A DNA stretch of 64,000 bases from Dama dama (GCF_033118175.1 NC_083714.1:13888001-13952000); one strand, 5' to 3'. Shown: positions 32,601 to 45,620, counted from the stretch's first letter. Made by a program: numbers and translations. Notes: generated by a model from the sequence alone, not told the origin.

Positions 32601-35600
32601 ACCACAACTTCTGGTATACAGTGGAAGCAGTTTCCAAACACCTGTATTAAAAAGGAATCTCTGAAATCAACATCCTAACTTTATACCTTGAGGAACTAGA
32701 AAAAGAGCAAACTATACCTAAAGCCAACAGAAGGAAATAAATAATAAAGGTTAGTTAGAGCAGAGTTAATTGAAATAAAGAATAGGAAAAAACAGAATCA
32801 ATGAAACCAATAGTTCTTTTAAAAAATCAATGAAATTGACAAATCTTTAGCTAGACTCATTAAGAAAAAAAGACAACTAAAATTCAAAGTAAAAGCAGAG
32901 ATGTTACTACCAACCTTACAAAAATTAAAAGGATTATAAGAAAATATTATAAGCAGTTATATGCCAACAAATTAGTCTCGATGAAATGGAAAAGTTGCTA
33001 GAAACATGGAAATTACCAAAACTGACTCAAGGAGAAATATAATAATCTCTATATATTAATAATAATATAATCTCTACAAGTAAACAGATTGAATCAGTAA
33101 TCAAAAACCTCCCCACCAAACCCACACTTCATTGGTGAATTCTACCAAACATTTAAAATTTAAATGTTAATCCTATTCAAACTCTTTCAAAAAAAATAGA
33201 AGAGGAAGGAATACTTCCTAACACATTCTATAAGGCCAGCATTACCCTAATACCAAAGCAAGACAAAGATACCACAAGAAAATCACAAACCAGCATCCTT
33301 ATAATATAGATACAAAAATCCTCCACAAAATACCAGCAAACCAAATCCAACAATGCTTTGAGAGGATCATACACCATGACAAAGTGGAATTTACCCCAGG
33401 AATGTGAGAGTTCAACATAAGAAAATCAACTATGGCAGTACACTATGTAGGAAAATTAACTCAACATAGATCAACAACCTAAATATAAGAGCTAAAACTA
33501 TTAGAAGAAAACAGGGCTAAATTTTTATGACCTAGGATTTGGCAATGGATTCTTAGCTTTGTCACCAAAAACAAGAGCAACAAAATTAAAAATAGATAAA
33601 TTAGGCTTAATAAGAATTTAAAAATTTTGTCCATCAAAGGGCATTAAGAATGTGAAAAAAACCTACAGAATGGGAGAAAATATTTTCAAATCATATATCT
33701 GTAAGTGTTTAATATCCTGAATATAACAAACTCTTAAAACTTACCAGAAACAACTAAACTAACAACTAAACAACACAACTAAAAATTGGGCAAAGGACTC
33801 AAATAGACATTTCTCCAGTGAAGATTACAAATGACCAATAAGCACATGAAGAGGTGTTCAACATCACTGGTCATTAAGGAAATGTAGGTCAAAACCACAA
33901 ATGGGATACTACTTCATACACACTAGAATGGCTATGGTAAAGATAATAACAGGTATTGGTGAGGATGTGGAGAAATTGGAACCTTCATACTGGTGGGAAT
34001 GTAAAATGGTACAGTCACTGTGGAAAATAGTTTGTTTCTCAAAAAGTTAAACAAATTACCACATGATCCGGCAATTCTATCCTTAAGTATCTACCCAAGA
34101 GAAATGAAAACCTGTGTCCACACAGAAAACTTAAGACACACATTTGTAGCAGCATTATTTGTAAGTGCCAAGTGACTGAAACAGCCCAAATGTCCATCAG
34201 TGGACATTGAATAAACAAATTGTGGTCTATACATACAATGAAATAGTATTCAGCCATCAAAAGGAATGAAGTACTGAAAACATGCAGCAACTTGAATGAA
34301 CTTTGAAAATATTATGCTAAGTAAAAGAAGCCAGTGACAAAAGGTCACATGTTGAATGACTCCATTTATATGATATGTCCGGAATAAGCAAATTCAGAGA
34401 AACAGAAGATTAGTGGTTACTTAGGTGATGGCCAAGGGAGAAAGGGGAATGACCTCTTAATAGAGATGGAGTATTTTATGGAGTGATGAAAAAATTGCAA
34501 AACCAGAGAGAGCTGGTGGTTGTACAACACTGCAAAGACACTAAAACCACTGAACTGTACACTTTCAAGTGGCTCATTGTGTTTTGTGGATTTTACTTTA
34601 ATTTAAAAAAAGTCAACAAAAGGAGGTGAAAAGAACGAAATTTCTTTTAAACTCTCAAGTGCCCTGTGCACCCTGCTCATGGGACTCACTGGATAACTTT
34701 CCCAAGAGCAAATGTATTGACTGCACTTTACCAGCCTAGGGCTGACCTTTATCAATTTCTATTTGACCTTCTTCAAGGCCACAGATTCTACTGGAGTGGT
34801 ACAAAGCAAAATGGGGAAGGAGGGGCCCAATGAGGACCATGTACCCTGCAGGAGCAATCCCAGCCTTTTTGAATGACTGGATTAACCCAGTGTTCCTCTT
34901 TTCGACCCCATCATTCATGAGCGCCATAGACCACATAGGCTAGGCAAGGTAAACAAGAACCATGTCACTGACCACAATTCTGGGAAAGGGGCCACTGCTG
35001 AGACCTATGCCAGCAGGGTGGCAATGTCTCCATGCAGAGTTCCTGGAATTCATTTGACTGTTTGGAGTAGAGAAAGTTTAGGGAAATGTTTGTGTTACAC
35101 TAGTACTGTCCTTTCAACAAGATGGGGATTTCCTACTCTTTCCAATCCAAGACCCCCTTTCTGGCTCTGCCAGGCTATGTGGGAGTGGGGATCCTGATTG
35201 GCCCAGCCAGCTGTCTGGCCCACCCCTGTCTCCTATGCTGATATGCACAAATCCATTTACACATATTAACACATATGCTAACCTTGGATCATTCCAGAAT
35301 ATTGAGATGAAAATGCTAGTTGGATGACAAGTGACAAGAGCAACTCCTAGTTTCAAATCTGCCTGGTGTTCAGGCAATGGCTGTGACTCTCCGCAGCTTC
35401 CTGTCAGTTAAGATGTGATTTAAACATTCTATTGTGTACCAGTTGTGTTTCCTGTTTTACAATATCCAAATTTAAGACTGCCTTCCTGCCCTTTCTGTGT
35501 AGCGGGTGATTCAGAAAGTGACTGATTTCCCTCTCTGGGTGGGTTTCCCTCACTATCTTATCTCTCCTCCTGCCCCATGAATGGATTTTTCCATTAGTTG

Positions 35601-38600
35601 ACATGCTGGGAACTTTCTTCGGGCCTCAAGGCAGCCTCATAGAGCAAACAGCCTAGTTCTCTCTCTCCTGGTCATGGGAAGGTTCTGATGCCTTCCAGAG
35701 GACAGCTTTGCAGTAAAAAACAAAAACAAAAAACAAAACTTTGAGACACCAAATGCCATTCTGCATGTACATAGACCTGTTTCTTATATAGTCATGTAAT
35801 TTCTCGCCCAACCACCTTGGCATTCCTGCTAGGGAGCAAGACAGCCTCACTGTGAGAACAAAGCATGTCCTCCACTCAAGGAACCATGACAGTGCCTGGT
35901 TTCTGGGTGGTCTCTACTGCTGATACATTGGAGGGCCAAAGAAATGCCATTTCCCAACAAGGCTGCCACAACTCTCCTCTAATGCCACGGTGCGGTGGGA
36001 GCCATTTAGAGAAACCCTATAAAGCCAGCCCAGTATCACCTGGGCCCCAGTCAATGACTTTTGCCAGCTGGAACACACTTATATGCTGCTCACAACTCTT
36101 AGCCCAGAGTGGACTGTTAATTTGTCTTACAAAATGATACTATCTTTATTCTGTAACTAAGCAGGGTACCCTGCCTCTGGGGGGACAGGCACTCAGTAAA
36201 TATTGATGGATCACATTGAGCCTGACATTTGGGAGGAAAAGGCCAAAATAGAAAAGGAGATGAAATGACGCTTTGCCAAAGGCTCTCAAAATAACTGGGC
36301 ATGTTGGGACGGCAGCAGTGGTTTTCAGATTGTCCCACGGGACCTGGCATTCTGTTGGAACTGATTGAAGTTTCCATAAACATTTGATTCAAAAAAAGTG
36401 TGTCTTTAAATGTATAATATTGAAACACTAATACAAACTGAAAAAAAAAAACCCACCTAACTAAAACATCCATAATGTGTTACATTCAGAATGGCAATTG
36501 AAGACCACCAGTGGGTCAGCAGGAACCATCAAGTTGACACATTATGTTCAAACCTCTGACAAGATGCCAAACTTCTTGCAGGCCTTCCTTGTCAGGCCTG
36601 GTTCAGAAGGCTGTGACTGCACCGGGGTTTTATAATTTAGGCCAATGTGTATACTCACTTTCATAAAACTATACACAATACTACCTCTTCTGTTTGCAAA
36701 TCAAGACCTTGTTGCTGCTGTACAGCCAAAACAATACAGAAATCAATGGAGCGCTGAGACTCTGTCATCTGTCACCCCAATTACAAATTTTTATAGTCGC
36801 CCAAACAGCCTCGTCGTTCTCATTAACTTTCTGAGCATACATTTAACTGGTATACATTTGTACTTTAAAACAATGAAATACTGTTTTTAATCTCATACTT
36901 GTAACTTAATGAGGTGCCAGCTAAGATTCTGGTTAAAAAGCAGAGTTTCTTCCAGCATGGAGGGAGACTAAAGGCTGAACAAATTACCAGCCCCTTGTGA
37001 CTTGGCTGTGTCCTTTTAGAGAGGGAGTAGGCACTCAAGGACAGCAGGGCACTTGTGAGCAGAGGCCTGTAATGCAGACACCGCCCAGTGCTCCTGTCTT
37101 AGTGCATCTTAAAACTAACCTCTGTCGAGCTAATGTGATCATCTGTCAGGATGGAAATCTGCAAGCTTAGGTCAGTGTTCATTTATGTAAAGCACATGCC
37201 CTCTACCAGCCCTCTGGGTGGGTCCGTTGAAACTATTTGAGAGGCATAGTCCATATACTCGGAACATAGTAAGGGTCATTTTAAGTCATAGTGATAACTA
37301 AGTTATTGGGATGAAGAGGTAAACTGGTTTGGGTCCTAAGGCAGTTTTTTCTGATTCTTGAAAAGATTTCTTCTAACAGGCTTGGGGTTTGGAACAGGGG
37401 ATTGTGTCATGGGTTAAAGGGATCAAGGAAGTCCTCTGAATGTAGTAGCCAAAGCAGTGTATCCAGAGCGTGACTCAGTTGCATCCTTCCATTCAGCTAT
37501 TCCTCCAGCAGGGGAAAAGCCTGGACAGACAGATGGGAAGCCATCAGAGCTTGGCCAAAACCCACACTTGTCTTAGCTCATGTGGTTAAGAGCTGCAGAA
37601 AGTGGGAGAAGCCACGGTCTGAAAACGGTTGTCGTTCACTGGGCTCTCTTGAGTGGCAGCTCTGAATCCAGGTGTGATTTTTCCCACAGCAGACTTCCTC
37701 CCAGTTCACAGTGATGGGACCTCCTGGATATGATAGTATTTTCCATCAACAGAGAGGAACTGCCGCATTCCACACAGTCACACTTGCCCTCTGAAGCAGT
37801 GGAGCAATTTAAAAGGTGCCCAGTGGGGCATGAAGTCTAAAGAGGGGAAGTGCTGAAACTCTGGGAAGAATTTAGGTAGGTGGAGTGTGATTACTGAAGT
37901 TGAAATCTGTCCAGACCACTGAGTTAACCACTAATGCTATAAAAAAAAGAATGCTGTGGGCTCATTAAATTACTTCATTCTACCTGAACCTATTAATATC
38001 ATCTAAATCATTGAAAAATCCTGTGTACCATTAAACATGAATGATGAAACTGGCTCTGAGCAGATGGCTGCCTTAATGGAGCACTATTCCAAACCACAAT
38101 AGTCCTCTAGAGCCAAGATGGCTGTTTTTAGCCACTGTGATTGACGTGAGCACATGTCATCAAATTCACACAGGGAGTGGGGCTTTGGGGCAATGAAACA
38201 GAAAACTGTCCTGCATGTATTCATTAGCAATTAATCCTGAAATATGCATTATGAAACTGAGACAGAAAATGATTTAGAAAGAGCCAGAGGTATTTCAGCA
38301 ATGTCCTTGATGGCCTTTATGCAGAGAAAGAGATTAGGCAACAGCTGATAGAGGTAGGACACCAAGAGATCCCTTGCTTGATGTGGGCTCCTATCTGGCC
38401 CTTGGATGGCAGTAGCACTAGTTACCTTGCCTGATATGCAGATGTTTTCCCCAAGCTCAAGTGGCAAATAGGGTTCATCTCATATCACTTTGGAACTGGA
38501 AAACTGGTAATAAGTTTGCATATGTGATGTACCCTGATGATTGTGCTGGATGGCACTGCTACTACACCCTACCAGCTCCCAAAGGGGAAGACCCGGTAAT

Positions 38601-38859
38601 ACACTGATCTGGAAGAAATTGGGAACGGGCTTAAGAATAGCCATGCTGCCACTGGAATTCAAGTCCGATGCTTGCCTCAGATCCGTGGCCAGGGCAGACT
38701 GCCCAATAAAGGCTAGACTGTATCAGCAGGCCAGGATTTAGGGCTGGGCACAAGAATGACATAGGTAACTCATATGGTAGGGAACAGCTGTAGGCAGATG
38801 AGATTTCCCAAGTGCCAGATTGGAAAGAAATCTGTATCAGTTCCTAAGTATATTATTTC

Positions 38860-39076
38860 CCAGGTGGAGCAGTGGTAAAGAATCTGCCTGCCAATGCAGG
38901 AGATGCAAGAGACACAGATTCAATCCCTGAGTTGGGCAGATCCCCTGGAGGAGGAAATGGCAACCCGCTCCAGTATACTTGCCTGGAAAATTCTATGGAC
39001 AGAGGAGCCTGGTGGTTACAGTCCATGGGGTCACAAAGAGTTGGATATGACTGAGCAAGCGACTGAGCCTGCACAC
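38860..39076 (+). repeat. Bov-tA SINE with target-site duplication
   Basis: Head GTGGAGCAGTGGTAAAGAAT, then GATTCAATCCCTGAGTTGGG, AACCCGCTCCAGTATACTTG and GTTACAGTCCATGGGGTCAC. Flanked by ATATTATTTC at 38850-38859 and 39077-39086. It lies about 100 bases beyond the AMMECR1 poly(A) site. Confidence 0.95.
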
Positions 39077-39193
39077 ATATTATTTCAGCGGCTTCAACTG
39101 TTAGCTTTTAGTTAAGGAGTACCCACGAGGCCCAAATCCTCTGGTGAGGCAGGTTAAAGAAAGAAACCACAAATGGTAATTCAGTTTTAACAT

Positions 39194-39199
39194 TTTATT
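39194..39199 (-). terminator. AMMECR1: AMMECR1 distal poly(A) signal
   Basis: Minus-strand AATAAA (TTTATT on the plus strand). TGTA motifs lie upstream in the transcript. Downstream is a T/G-rich stretch (TTTGTGGTTTCTTTCTTT on the minus strand), giving the full cleavage-site layout. Cleavage is expected around 39164-39184. A Bov-tA SINE begins about 100 bases beyond it in transcript direction. Confidence 0.75.
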
Positions 39200-40247
39200 G
39201 GGTAAATGATTTTAAAGGTAATAACAATAGTGTCAAAACTACTACAATATCTTTCCACAGCCATACCTTACAGACCCACATAAACCTTCTCATTTTTCTT
39301 TTTCTTCATTTATAATATTTTAAAGCCATACATGTCATATAAAATGCCCATATCCAACAGTTTCTTCAAACTATTAAGCAATTAAATGTGGAAGGAAGGA
39401 GGATCTAGTTATACTTGAAGGGGCTGCAGATAATTGGTGATGTCTTACTGTAATCAAAAAACAGGGTACTAAGAAAGGGAGGACGAGAGAGCTACTCCAG
39501 GTAGCTTTGCTCATTACAAGTCTCACCACTGCATCACCAAGAACTCATTATGCTGGTGACTGATTCAAAGTAATTTTGGGGAACATATAAAACACTAAAA
39601 TAACTTAGAAACTAGATCCAAATATTTCAAAAGTAATCAACTTTCATATACAAAAACAGTCAGAGGTGGTTACAAAAGTTTGTTTTCTCAGTGCGTCTAT
39701 GTACCAGCGCAGTTACTGGGTCCAGAGCAAAATAAAAGGTTTATTTTCTTCTGAAACAGTAATAAAAAACAAGGAAAACATATCTTTGTATATAAAGGAT
39801 CAATGCTGGTCTTAAGAATAATGTAATCAGAAACCCTTAAATCGAGAGGCACACAATGGGTTTCCGCTCTTAAAAAATAAAAGGAAAGTCACCAGTTTAT
39901 TTCAATGGAGGAGGTGCTCACACCCCTCAAATAAACTTAATTCAATTTAACATCACTAGCAAAAATCACTTAGAAACTGTACAAAAATAAAAAAGTTAAC
40001 ACATTTAATCCTGCAAGGTTTTTGTAAGGACTGGAAGGCAGGCTTTTGGAGCAGCATTTGGGCATGGCTGGGGGCTTCTTTGGTTTGATCTAACACACAG
40101 AAGAGATGGAACCTATTCCAGGTGACAGTTTCGAATTTCCTGCACATTTGAAGACATGAAAAGAGGCCAGTATACAAACTTCCGGTGTGCTGGGCATTGG
40201 GGTTGTATGCAGTGGACTGAAAATCTTATAACTGCTTGAAGAGCGGC

Positions 40248-40263
40248 GGGGGGGTGGGGTGGG
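40248..40263 (+). other. G-quadruplex-capable run
   Basis: G7-T-G4-T-G3 on the plus strand gives four tracts of at least three G with single-base loops. It is on the template strand of AMMECR1, so the transcript carries the C-rich complement. Confidence 0.6.
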
Positions 40264-43075
40264 TAAAGAGCAAGCCTTGCACTTCCTCCATCAATCACAC
40301 CGGCCTCTCATGATAGGGGAGACGGGCAGGGCAGTAGCACATTCTCCTACAGTCAGAAGGCCACTTAATGGGAGAAGGGGGAGGGGCAATTGTTCTTTTA
40401 GAATCTGGTACCTGGCTGACCTTGTTTAAGAACAAGAGAACCCTTCCAGAAATGGAAGCCTTTTGCTACATACCAAAGTAAAATACGTACTATTTTCCAA
40501 GAGGAAAAAAAATACCCAGTTGCATTTGAAAAACAGAAAACATAAATGGAACTAATTAACATTTAAAAGGGGGGCTATGTAAACTTTGTGCTACTCAAAT
40601 GAAGTTCAAGTATTACTTCTGAGCTGTTTAGAGATCGTTGAACTTATACAATATTCTGGTGATAAGAGTGCAATTCACATTTGTGTTTCTGAACAAATAA
40701 ACCACAACTGGCTAGAACACAACCTGTGCAATTAGAATCTTCGTCTGAGTTAAAAACACATGCTACATATTTCAACATGTTCAAAGTTAATTCAAACCAC
40801 ATATTTAACAGCTTTGTAATATACGACAAAGGTGAAAGGGTCTAGCATTTGTTTGAAGCACACCATTACAAGTTTGTATAACACCTTTTACACTACAAAA
40901 TCTTTTAGTCAACAGCTACTTAGACACAAAAAATGCACTGTGCATTAATTTGAATACAAAAGGAGACAAAACTATCCTTTTCCCCCAAGCCACGGTGGGA
41001 AATATTGCTGACCTCGTCCTCTGAAGCCTGCAGGATGGTTATTTCTTCAGTATAACATTATTACACTGGTAAGAAAATCTGTATAACATCTGCATATATC
41101 AAGAATTTTAAAAAATCTGATATGATTTTAGAGTCCGCATGACCAGTCACGTGACCTGCTCAAGATTGATTAGCACCGTTAAATACATTAACACACACAT
41201 ATGTATGTATTGTATATACACTCACATATGCATGTAGTAGATCTTTTCTTTAAAAAAAACTTCTAACCATGAGCTCACCCAGGATGAGGAGCCTGTTGAA
41301 CTGATGAGATGATGGATAAGATGGATCAATATTGGTCTATTCTGTCTCTCTTCAGTTTGCTTGTTTTATTTACTTTTTTTTTGCAGCAGACAATATCATT
41401 CAGCTTGTGCTCAGTTTCCCTATAAGGGCAAGAAAAAATTTCCATCAGGTAGCCACTTGTTTTTATACTGAAAGACTAATCTGCTCCAAGATGCTCCCAA
41501 ATAGAAATGAAAGGACTCAAAATCCCTTTCTAAAGGCCAACAGCTAGCTTTCTCTAACTAATCTCTAGGTTCAATGGAACTGGCTACCGAGGTTCCATTT
41601 CAGGCTAACAACTGGCTTCTTAGTTAAGGCATCACAACTGAAAATGGTTATTTCAACAACGGATGCTGTGGATGAAGGAATACCAAAGAACTTCTGAGAA
41701 TTCTCATCAAAAATAAAAGCAGTTTGCTTTGCTGCAAGGGCCAGCAGAAGAAATTCAGCCAATTCACCTCACAAACTAGAAAAGGGGTTTCAAATTCTGA
41801 ACTAGCAGTCTGTTACTTGTCACAGCAACTACATGTATAAGTTATGCCATCTTGATATTCAGTGACATCACGTGGTTTTAGACTCTGTTCTGCACTGTAC
41901 TTATATTCATCACTTGAAATCTTTGTTTCCTGTTTGAAAAAAGAAGTTTACATACACACATATATTTATATATGCTTACTACCAAAATATGAAGATAATC
42001 TTTCTCCAGAGTCATCTGTCATTTTTCCTGGGGGTATACATACAGACCTCCCATTGACTCGAGGAAGTTCTCTGTGTATACATCATGGGAAAACTAGCGT
42101 GCAAATGAGCTGGGCTCTAGCAACTATATCATACCTAAATGCCAACTCCATTTTTGCAGGGGTAAAATAACATCTTCTCAATATAGTAAATGTGTTTCTA
42201 TCAAAAGTATGTAGTGCAGAAAGAGATTCAAGCGATTTTATAGTATTTCTAAAACTCCAGTATTGTCCCCATGATAAACATGTCTGAAATCACGACATGT
42301 ATGAACTTTTGTTTCACTAGATTATCATTACCATTTCTTTAAATGGTAGCTAAAATTGTCTCTGGCCAATCATGAGTTATTGAAACCTAAAGCTAACAAA
42401 TTTAAATTAATATATAATAGAAATGTGTCTCTTTTTGGTTATTTGCTCAAAATAAATTTTTTCAGCTTAAAAAAATACTCAAGAGTAAGCAATTTGTCTA
42501 ATCTGTTGTTTCACATATATAAACAATAAAATTTTATAAGAATATTTCTCTAAATTGCCTTTTTTCTAACCCCTCTTAATTCCACTTCATTATATTCTTC
42601 TCAAAGGCACTAAATTCTGTATCTGCTCTCTTCCTGATATATGCTGCTTTTCAAAATGATTTCTGTAGCATATTTCAAAGGTAGCTTGTACTTTCTTAAA
42701 ACAGTGTTTCAGTTTGTAAGTTGGTTCTATAAAGTGATGAGGCAGTTTTTCCTATGATAACTAGCACAATAGGCATAAATGATTTCTCACTCTGTGTGAC
42801 AAGTCCTATCATGGACCTTTGAATATTCTACACTAGAATGAAAGTTCATATATTTTAACCATGGGAAAAACATATACTTAAGCAGTAAAGACCCACATAC
42901 TAAGCTCTTGTAGCAAAATGAATTTTAGACAAATTCAAAAGTATACAAATACCTGAATCTGATATGAATTATTCCCAAACATGGCTATCAAAAGTTATCT
43001 ATCTTACTAAGGAAAACAGAGGAAAAACCTAAATGAAATCCTTTAAAACTGCACAATTTCTTCCATCCACAGTCA

Positions 43076-43148
43076 AAAGAAGGAAGGAAGAGAAGAAAGA
43101 GAGAAAGAAAGAAAGAAGACAGAAAGGAAGGCAAGAAGGACAGAAAGA
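43076..43148 (+). repeat. GAAA/GGAA purine tract
   Basis: More than 70 bases with almost no pyrimidine on the plus strand (units GGAA, GAAA, GAGA), in the AMMECR1 3'UTR. The mRNA carries a CU-rich complement. Confidence 0.85.
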
Positions 43149-43457
43149 CAAACCTGACTGAAATAGCAAAGCAAAATTCTACATAATATTGTAAGGAAAG
43201 AAAACTCCAAAATTAATATATGCTGCAAAAAAAAATCAATGATCTAAAATAATAAAACAGGAGGATCTTCTTAATAAATGCCACTTTCCTACCCGTTACC
43301 ATGATGATCTTAGTTGACAATGTCAAAGCTTCACCATGGCAACGGAAACTATCATCATAAAATGGTACAGTAAAACAGATAGCTAGACCAAGAAGGGGTA
43401 GGGTCTCCTGGGAAGAGGTCTGCAGAGAGGCCCAGTGACTGGTTGTGCGGCTCAGTG

Positions 43458-43572
43458 TCAGGAATAATGGTTGTATGGTGGGAGGGGATGCCCAATGCCA
43501 TTTTGGAAATGATGATGCTGGCGATGAGCAAGGTATTCAGCATAGCTCAAGGTCATCTTTTCACTACGGTAC
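43458..43572 (-). CDS. AMMECR1: AMMECR1 last coding exon (coding part)
   Basis: After a CTTTCAG acceptor, the exon opens with the last base of a split Arg codon and reads 37 codons to the stop TGA at 43460-43458. The peptide starts YRSEKMTLSYAEYLAHRQ and ends with a His-rich tail (HHHFQNGIGHPLPPYNHYS), the known C-terminus of AMMECR1. The protein is an intracellular AMMECR1-domain protein reported in the nucleus; its loss in the human Xq23 region accompanies Alport syndrome, intellectual disability, midface hypoplasia and elliptocytosis. The biochemical activity of the domain is not settled. The frame is intact and joins 46151 as ACC AG|G TAC. Confidence 0.95.
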
Positions 43573-43621
43573 CTGAAAGAAAGTTGGAAGAGACAAAGTT
43601 AACATCACGAAATAGGTGATG

Positions 43622-43795
43622 TGTGAATGTCAGAGCTAGAAGGGATCCTTAGAGATAATTCTTCTATATCAGGAAACAGAGACCTAGAGAGAAGTGACTT
43701 GCCCACTGTCACACAGCTAATACATAGCAAAGGTGAGAACAGAACCCAGGAATCCAGAGTCTGAGTCCAGGACTCTGCATTCTACTACTCCTTGT
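43622..43795 (-). repeat. MIR-class SINE
   Basis: GTCAGAGCTAGAAGGGATCC, GAAGTGACTTGCCCACTGTC, ACACAGCTAATACATAGC and GACTCTGCATTCTACTACTC follow reverse MIR order. Confidence 0.7.
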
Positions 43796-43798
43796 TTA

Positions 43799-44008
43799 GG
43801 GCTTCCTTGGTGGCTCAGATGGTAAAGAATCTGCTTGCAACACAGGAGACCCGGATTCAATCCCTGGGTTGAGAAGATCCCCTGGAGAAGGAAATGGCAA
43901 CCCACTCCAGTATTCTTGCCTGGGAAATCCCATGGACAGAGGAGCCTGGTGGGCTATAGGCCATGGGGTCACAAAGAGTCAGACACAACTGAGCGATGAA
44001 CACTTTCA
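43799..44008 (+). repeat. Bov-tA SINE
   Basis: AGGGCTTCCTTGGTGGCTCA head, GATTCAATCCCTGGGTTGAG, ACCCACTCCAGTATTCTTGC and GGTCACAAAGAGTCAGACAC. Flanks ACTCCTTGTTTA and ACTCCTCATTTA look like a slightly diverged duplication. Confidence 0.94.
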
Positions 44009-44139
44009 CTCCTCATTTAAATTGTTCTAGAAATCGTATTGCCCTCTCAGCTCCGGTTTGCTAACAGGAAAGAACAGAGGAAAGCCAGTCTATTACTGTC
44101 ATGTATACATTTCATTCACTTGACTACTTTTTCTTCTGG

Positions 44140-45620
44140 GATCCTCCATCGGTTTTCTTTTACCATTCCTTTCCTCCTGTCCACAGGTCTCAGGCCTTGC
44201 CATTAAGGGAAAATAGCAGCAACACAAAACGTGTCTTGATTGTGGTATCTCAATCCTCTTTCCCCCATCTTTTTTTTTCTTCTTCTTCTTTTCATTGCCA
44301 CACTTCTCAGAAGAGTCATGTGTTTTCTACCTCTCCATTAGGATACTTCTCACCACTCCCTTTTGGAAGCTCTCTGTGCCTTACGTTCTATAACTTCATA
44401 CTCCCCTGGTTCTCCCCTAACCTCTTGGACTGCTCCTTATCTCTCTGATCACTCATCCTACCCTTAGGCCTTGTAAGAGTTTCCTACATTTCTCCCTTCA
44501 GTTCCTTTGTCCCTATGCTCTGTCCCAGTTCAGTGAACCTTTGCCTCACAGCTTCAAGTATGTCGTCTTTACAGATGATCCCAAATCACCACCTCTAGCC
44601 ATGAGCTCTACACATGTACATTTTCAGTGACCTATTGGACATTTCTATACAGATATCCCAAGAAGCACTTCAAATCCAGAAATCAGTGCATAAATGGAAC
44701 TCTCCTCAATGTGGTCCATGTCTTGGTCAAAGGGACTGCCTTGGACCCTTTTATTTAGACGAAAGCCTTCACTTGCTCTTCTTCCCTACTTCTGAATGAT
44801 GACTAAGTCCTTTTACTTTTTTCCACAATATTTTCTTTTCCTTCCCTTCATGCCATCCCATGGCCACAGCTCTTGTTAAGGCTCCCATTTCACCTTCTTT
44901 AGATTGCTGCCACAGATTCTTAGATAATAGAAATGTCTCCTAATTTTCCTGTTTCCAATTCGAATTTTACATTTCAAATCCATCTGTTCAAAACCCGTCA
45001 GTGGTTACTATTGCCTACAGAGTCGAGTTTAAACTTCTTACTCTCTACCTTCTGGGCCATATTTTCCCTGGTGACCACCTTCTCTATGTACACTGATGCT
45101 CAGTTGCTTCAGTTGTGTCTTGACTCTGAAACCCCATGGACTGTACTCCACCAGGCTCCTCTGTCCAGGGGACTATCCCAGCAAGAATACTGGAGTGGGT
45201 TGCCATTTCCTCCTCCAGGGGATCTTCCCAACCCAGGGATCGAACCTGCATATAGTACGTCTCCTGCATTGGCAGGTGGATTCTTTACCACTGCACCACT
45301 TGGGAAGCCCCTCAGAAAGCTCTCTTTAAGTTAACCCCTTTCCTCCCCTGCTCTCCCCACCTGTCAAATATTCTACTCATTCTTCAATGAGTAGAATTCT
45401 TATACTCGGCCTCCAATCTACTTCCTCTTTGAAATTTTCTGTTATCCACAACCCCCTCTTGGAATTCCTCTTTCCCTACTCTATGATCTCATACCATCCA
45501 TTATATTTTGCCTTCTATTAATAATTATTTTTGCACATGCCCTTCTATTCTCCTAGACTGTAACTCCTCAGAGCTGAGAATAGTTCATTTTTAGAGTATA
45601 GGCATTCAATGTGGTTTTGC
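44140..45620 (+). repeat. L2 LINE fragment split by Bov-tA
   Basis: Sense L2 ORF and 3' order: ATGATCCCAAATCACCACCT, GACCTATTGGACATTTCTAT, AAACCCGTCAGTGGTTACTA, then after the SINE CTCCTAGACTGTAACTCC. T/C-rich throughout. The SINE at 45095-45310 interrupts it. Confidence 0.7.
45095..45310 (-). repeat. Bov-tA SINE
   Basis: Reverse copy from GATGCTCAGTTGCTTCAG through GGAGTGGGTTGCCATTTCCT and CCAGGGATCGAACCTGC to CTGCACCACTTGGGAAGCCC. Confidence 0.94.

Larger units (their letters stand above)
30961..34615 (+). repeat. Old L1 LINE (ORF2 and 3' end), interrupted
   Basis: Sense L1 order: ATGTAAATGGGTTAAACTCA, GAGACTCATTTTAGATCC, ATCATATATTAGGCCATAAA, ACTTCATTGGTGAATTCTAC, GCATTACCCTAATACCAAAG, then the 3' region with ATTTCTCCAGTGAAGATTAC, GGATGTGGAGAAATTGGAAC and CACTGAACTGTACACTTTCA. 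ORF2 is riddled with stops and has an internal deletion near 33480. It is inactive. A BovB copy and an antisense L1 tail interrupt it. Confidence 0.85.
25260..39160. other. Intergenic spacer between convergent genes
   Basis: About 14 kb between the inferred 3' ends of TMEM164 and AMMECR1. Bases 25260-30100 are moderately GC-rich with L2 and MIR remnants. Bases 30600-34615 are an old L1 with later insertions. Bases 34620-38850 contain no repeat or gene I can identify; open frames there are short and unlike known proteins. I saw no ncRNA gene or CpG-rich promoter. Confidence 0.7.
39180..43457 (-). other. AMMECR1: AMMECR1 3' untranslated region
   Basis: About 4.3 kb of minus-strand sequence follows the AMMECR1 stop codon. 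It is A/T-rich and has no recognised SINE or LINE copy. It contains several minus-strand AATAAA hexamers (for example near 39740 and 39900), so shorter isoforms are possible. A purine tract near 43.1 kb and a G-rich run at 40248-40263 lie inside. Small open frames here carry no recognisable domain. The end point is inferred from the signal at 39194-39199. Confidence 0.8.

Noticed and set aside
43355..43543. 62-residue frame over the AMMECR1 last exon
   Set aside because: It is the wrong frame; the true frame gives the AMMECR1 C-terminus and stop at 43458.
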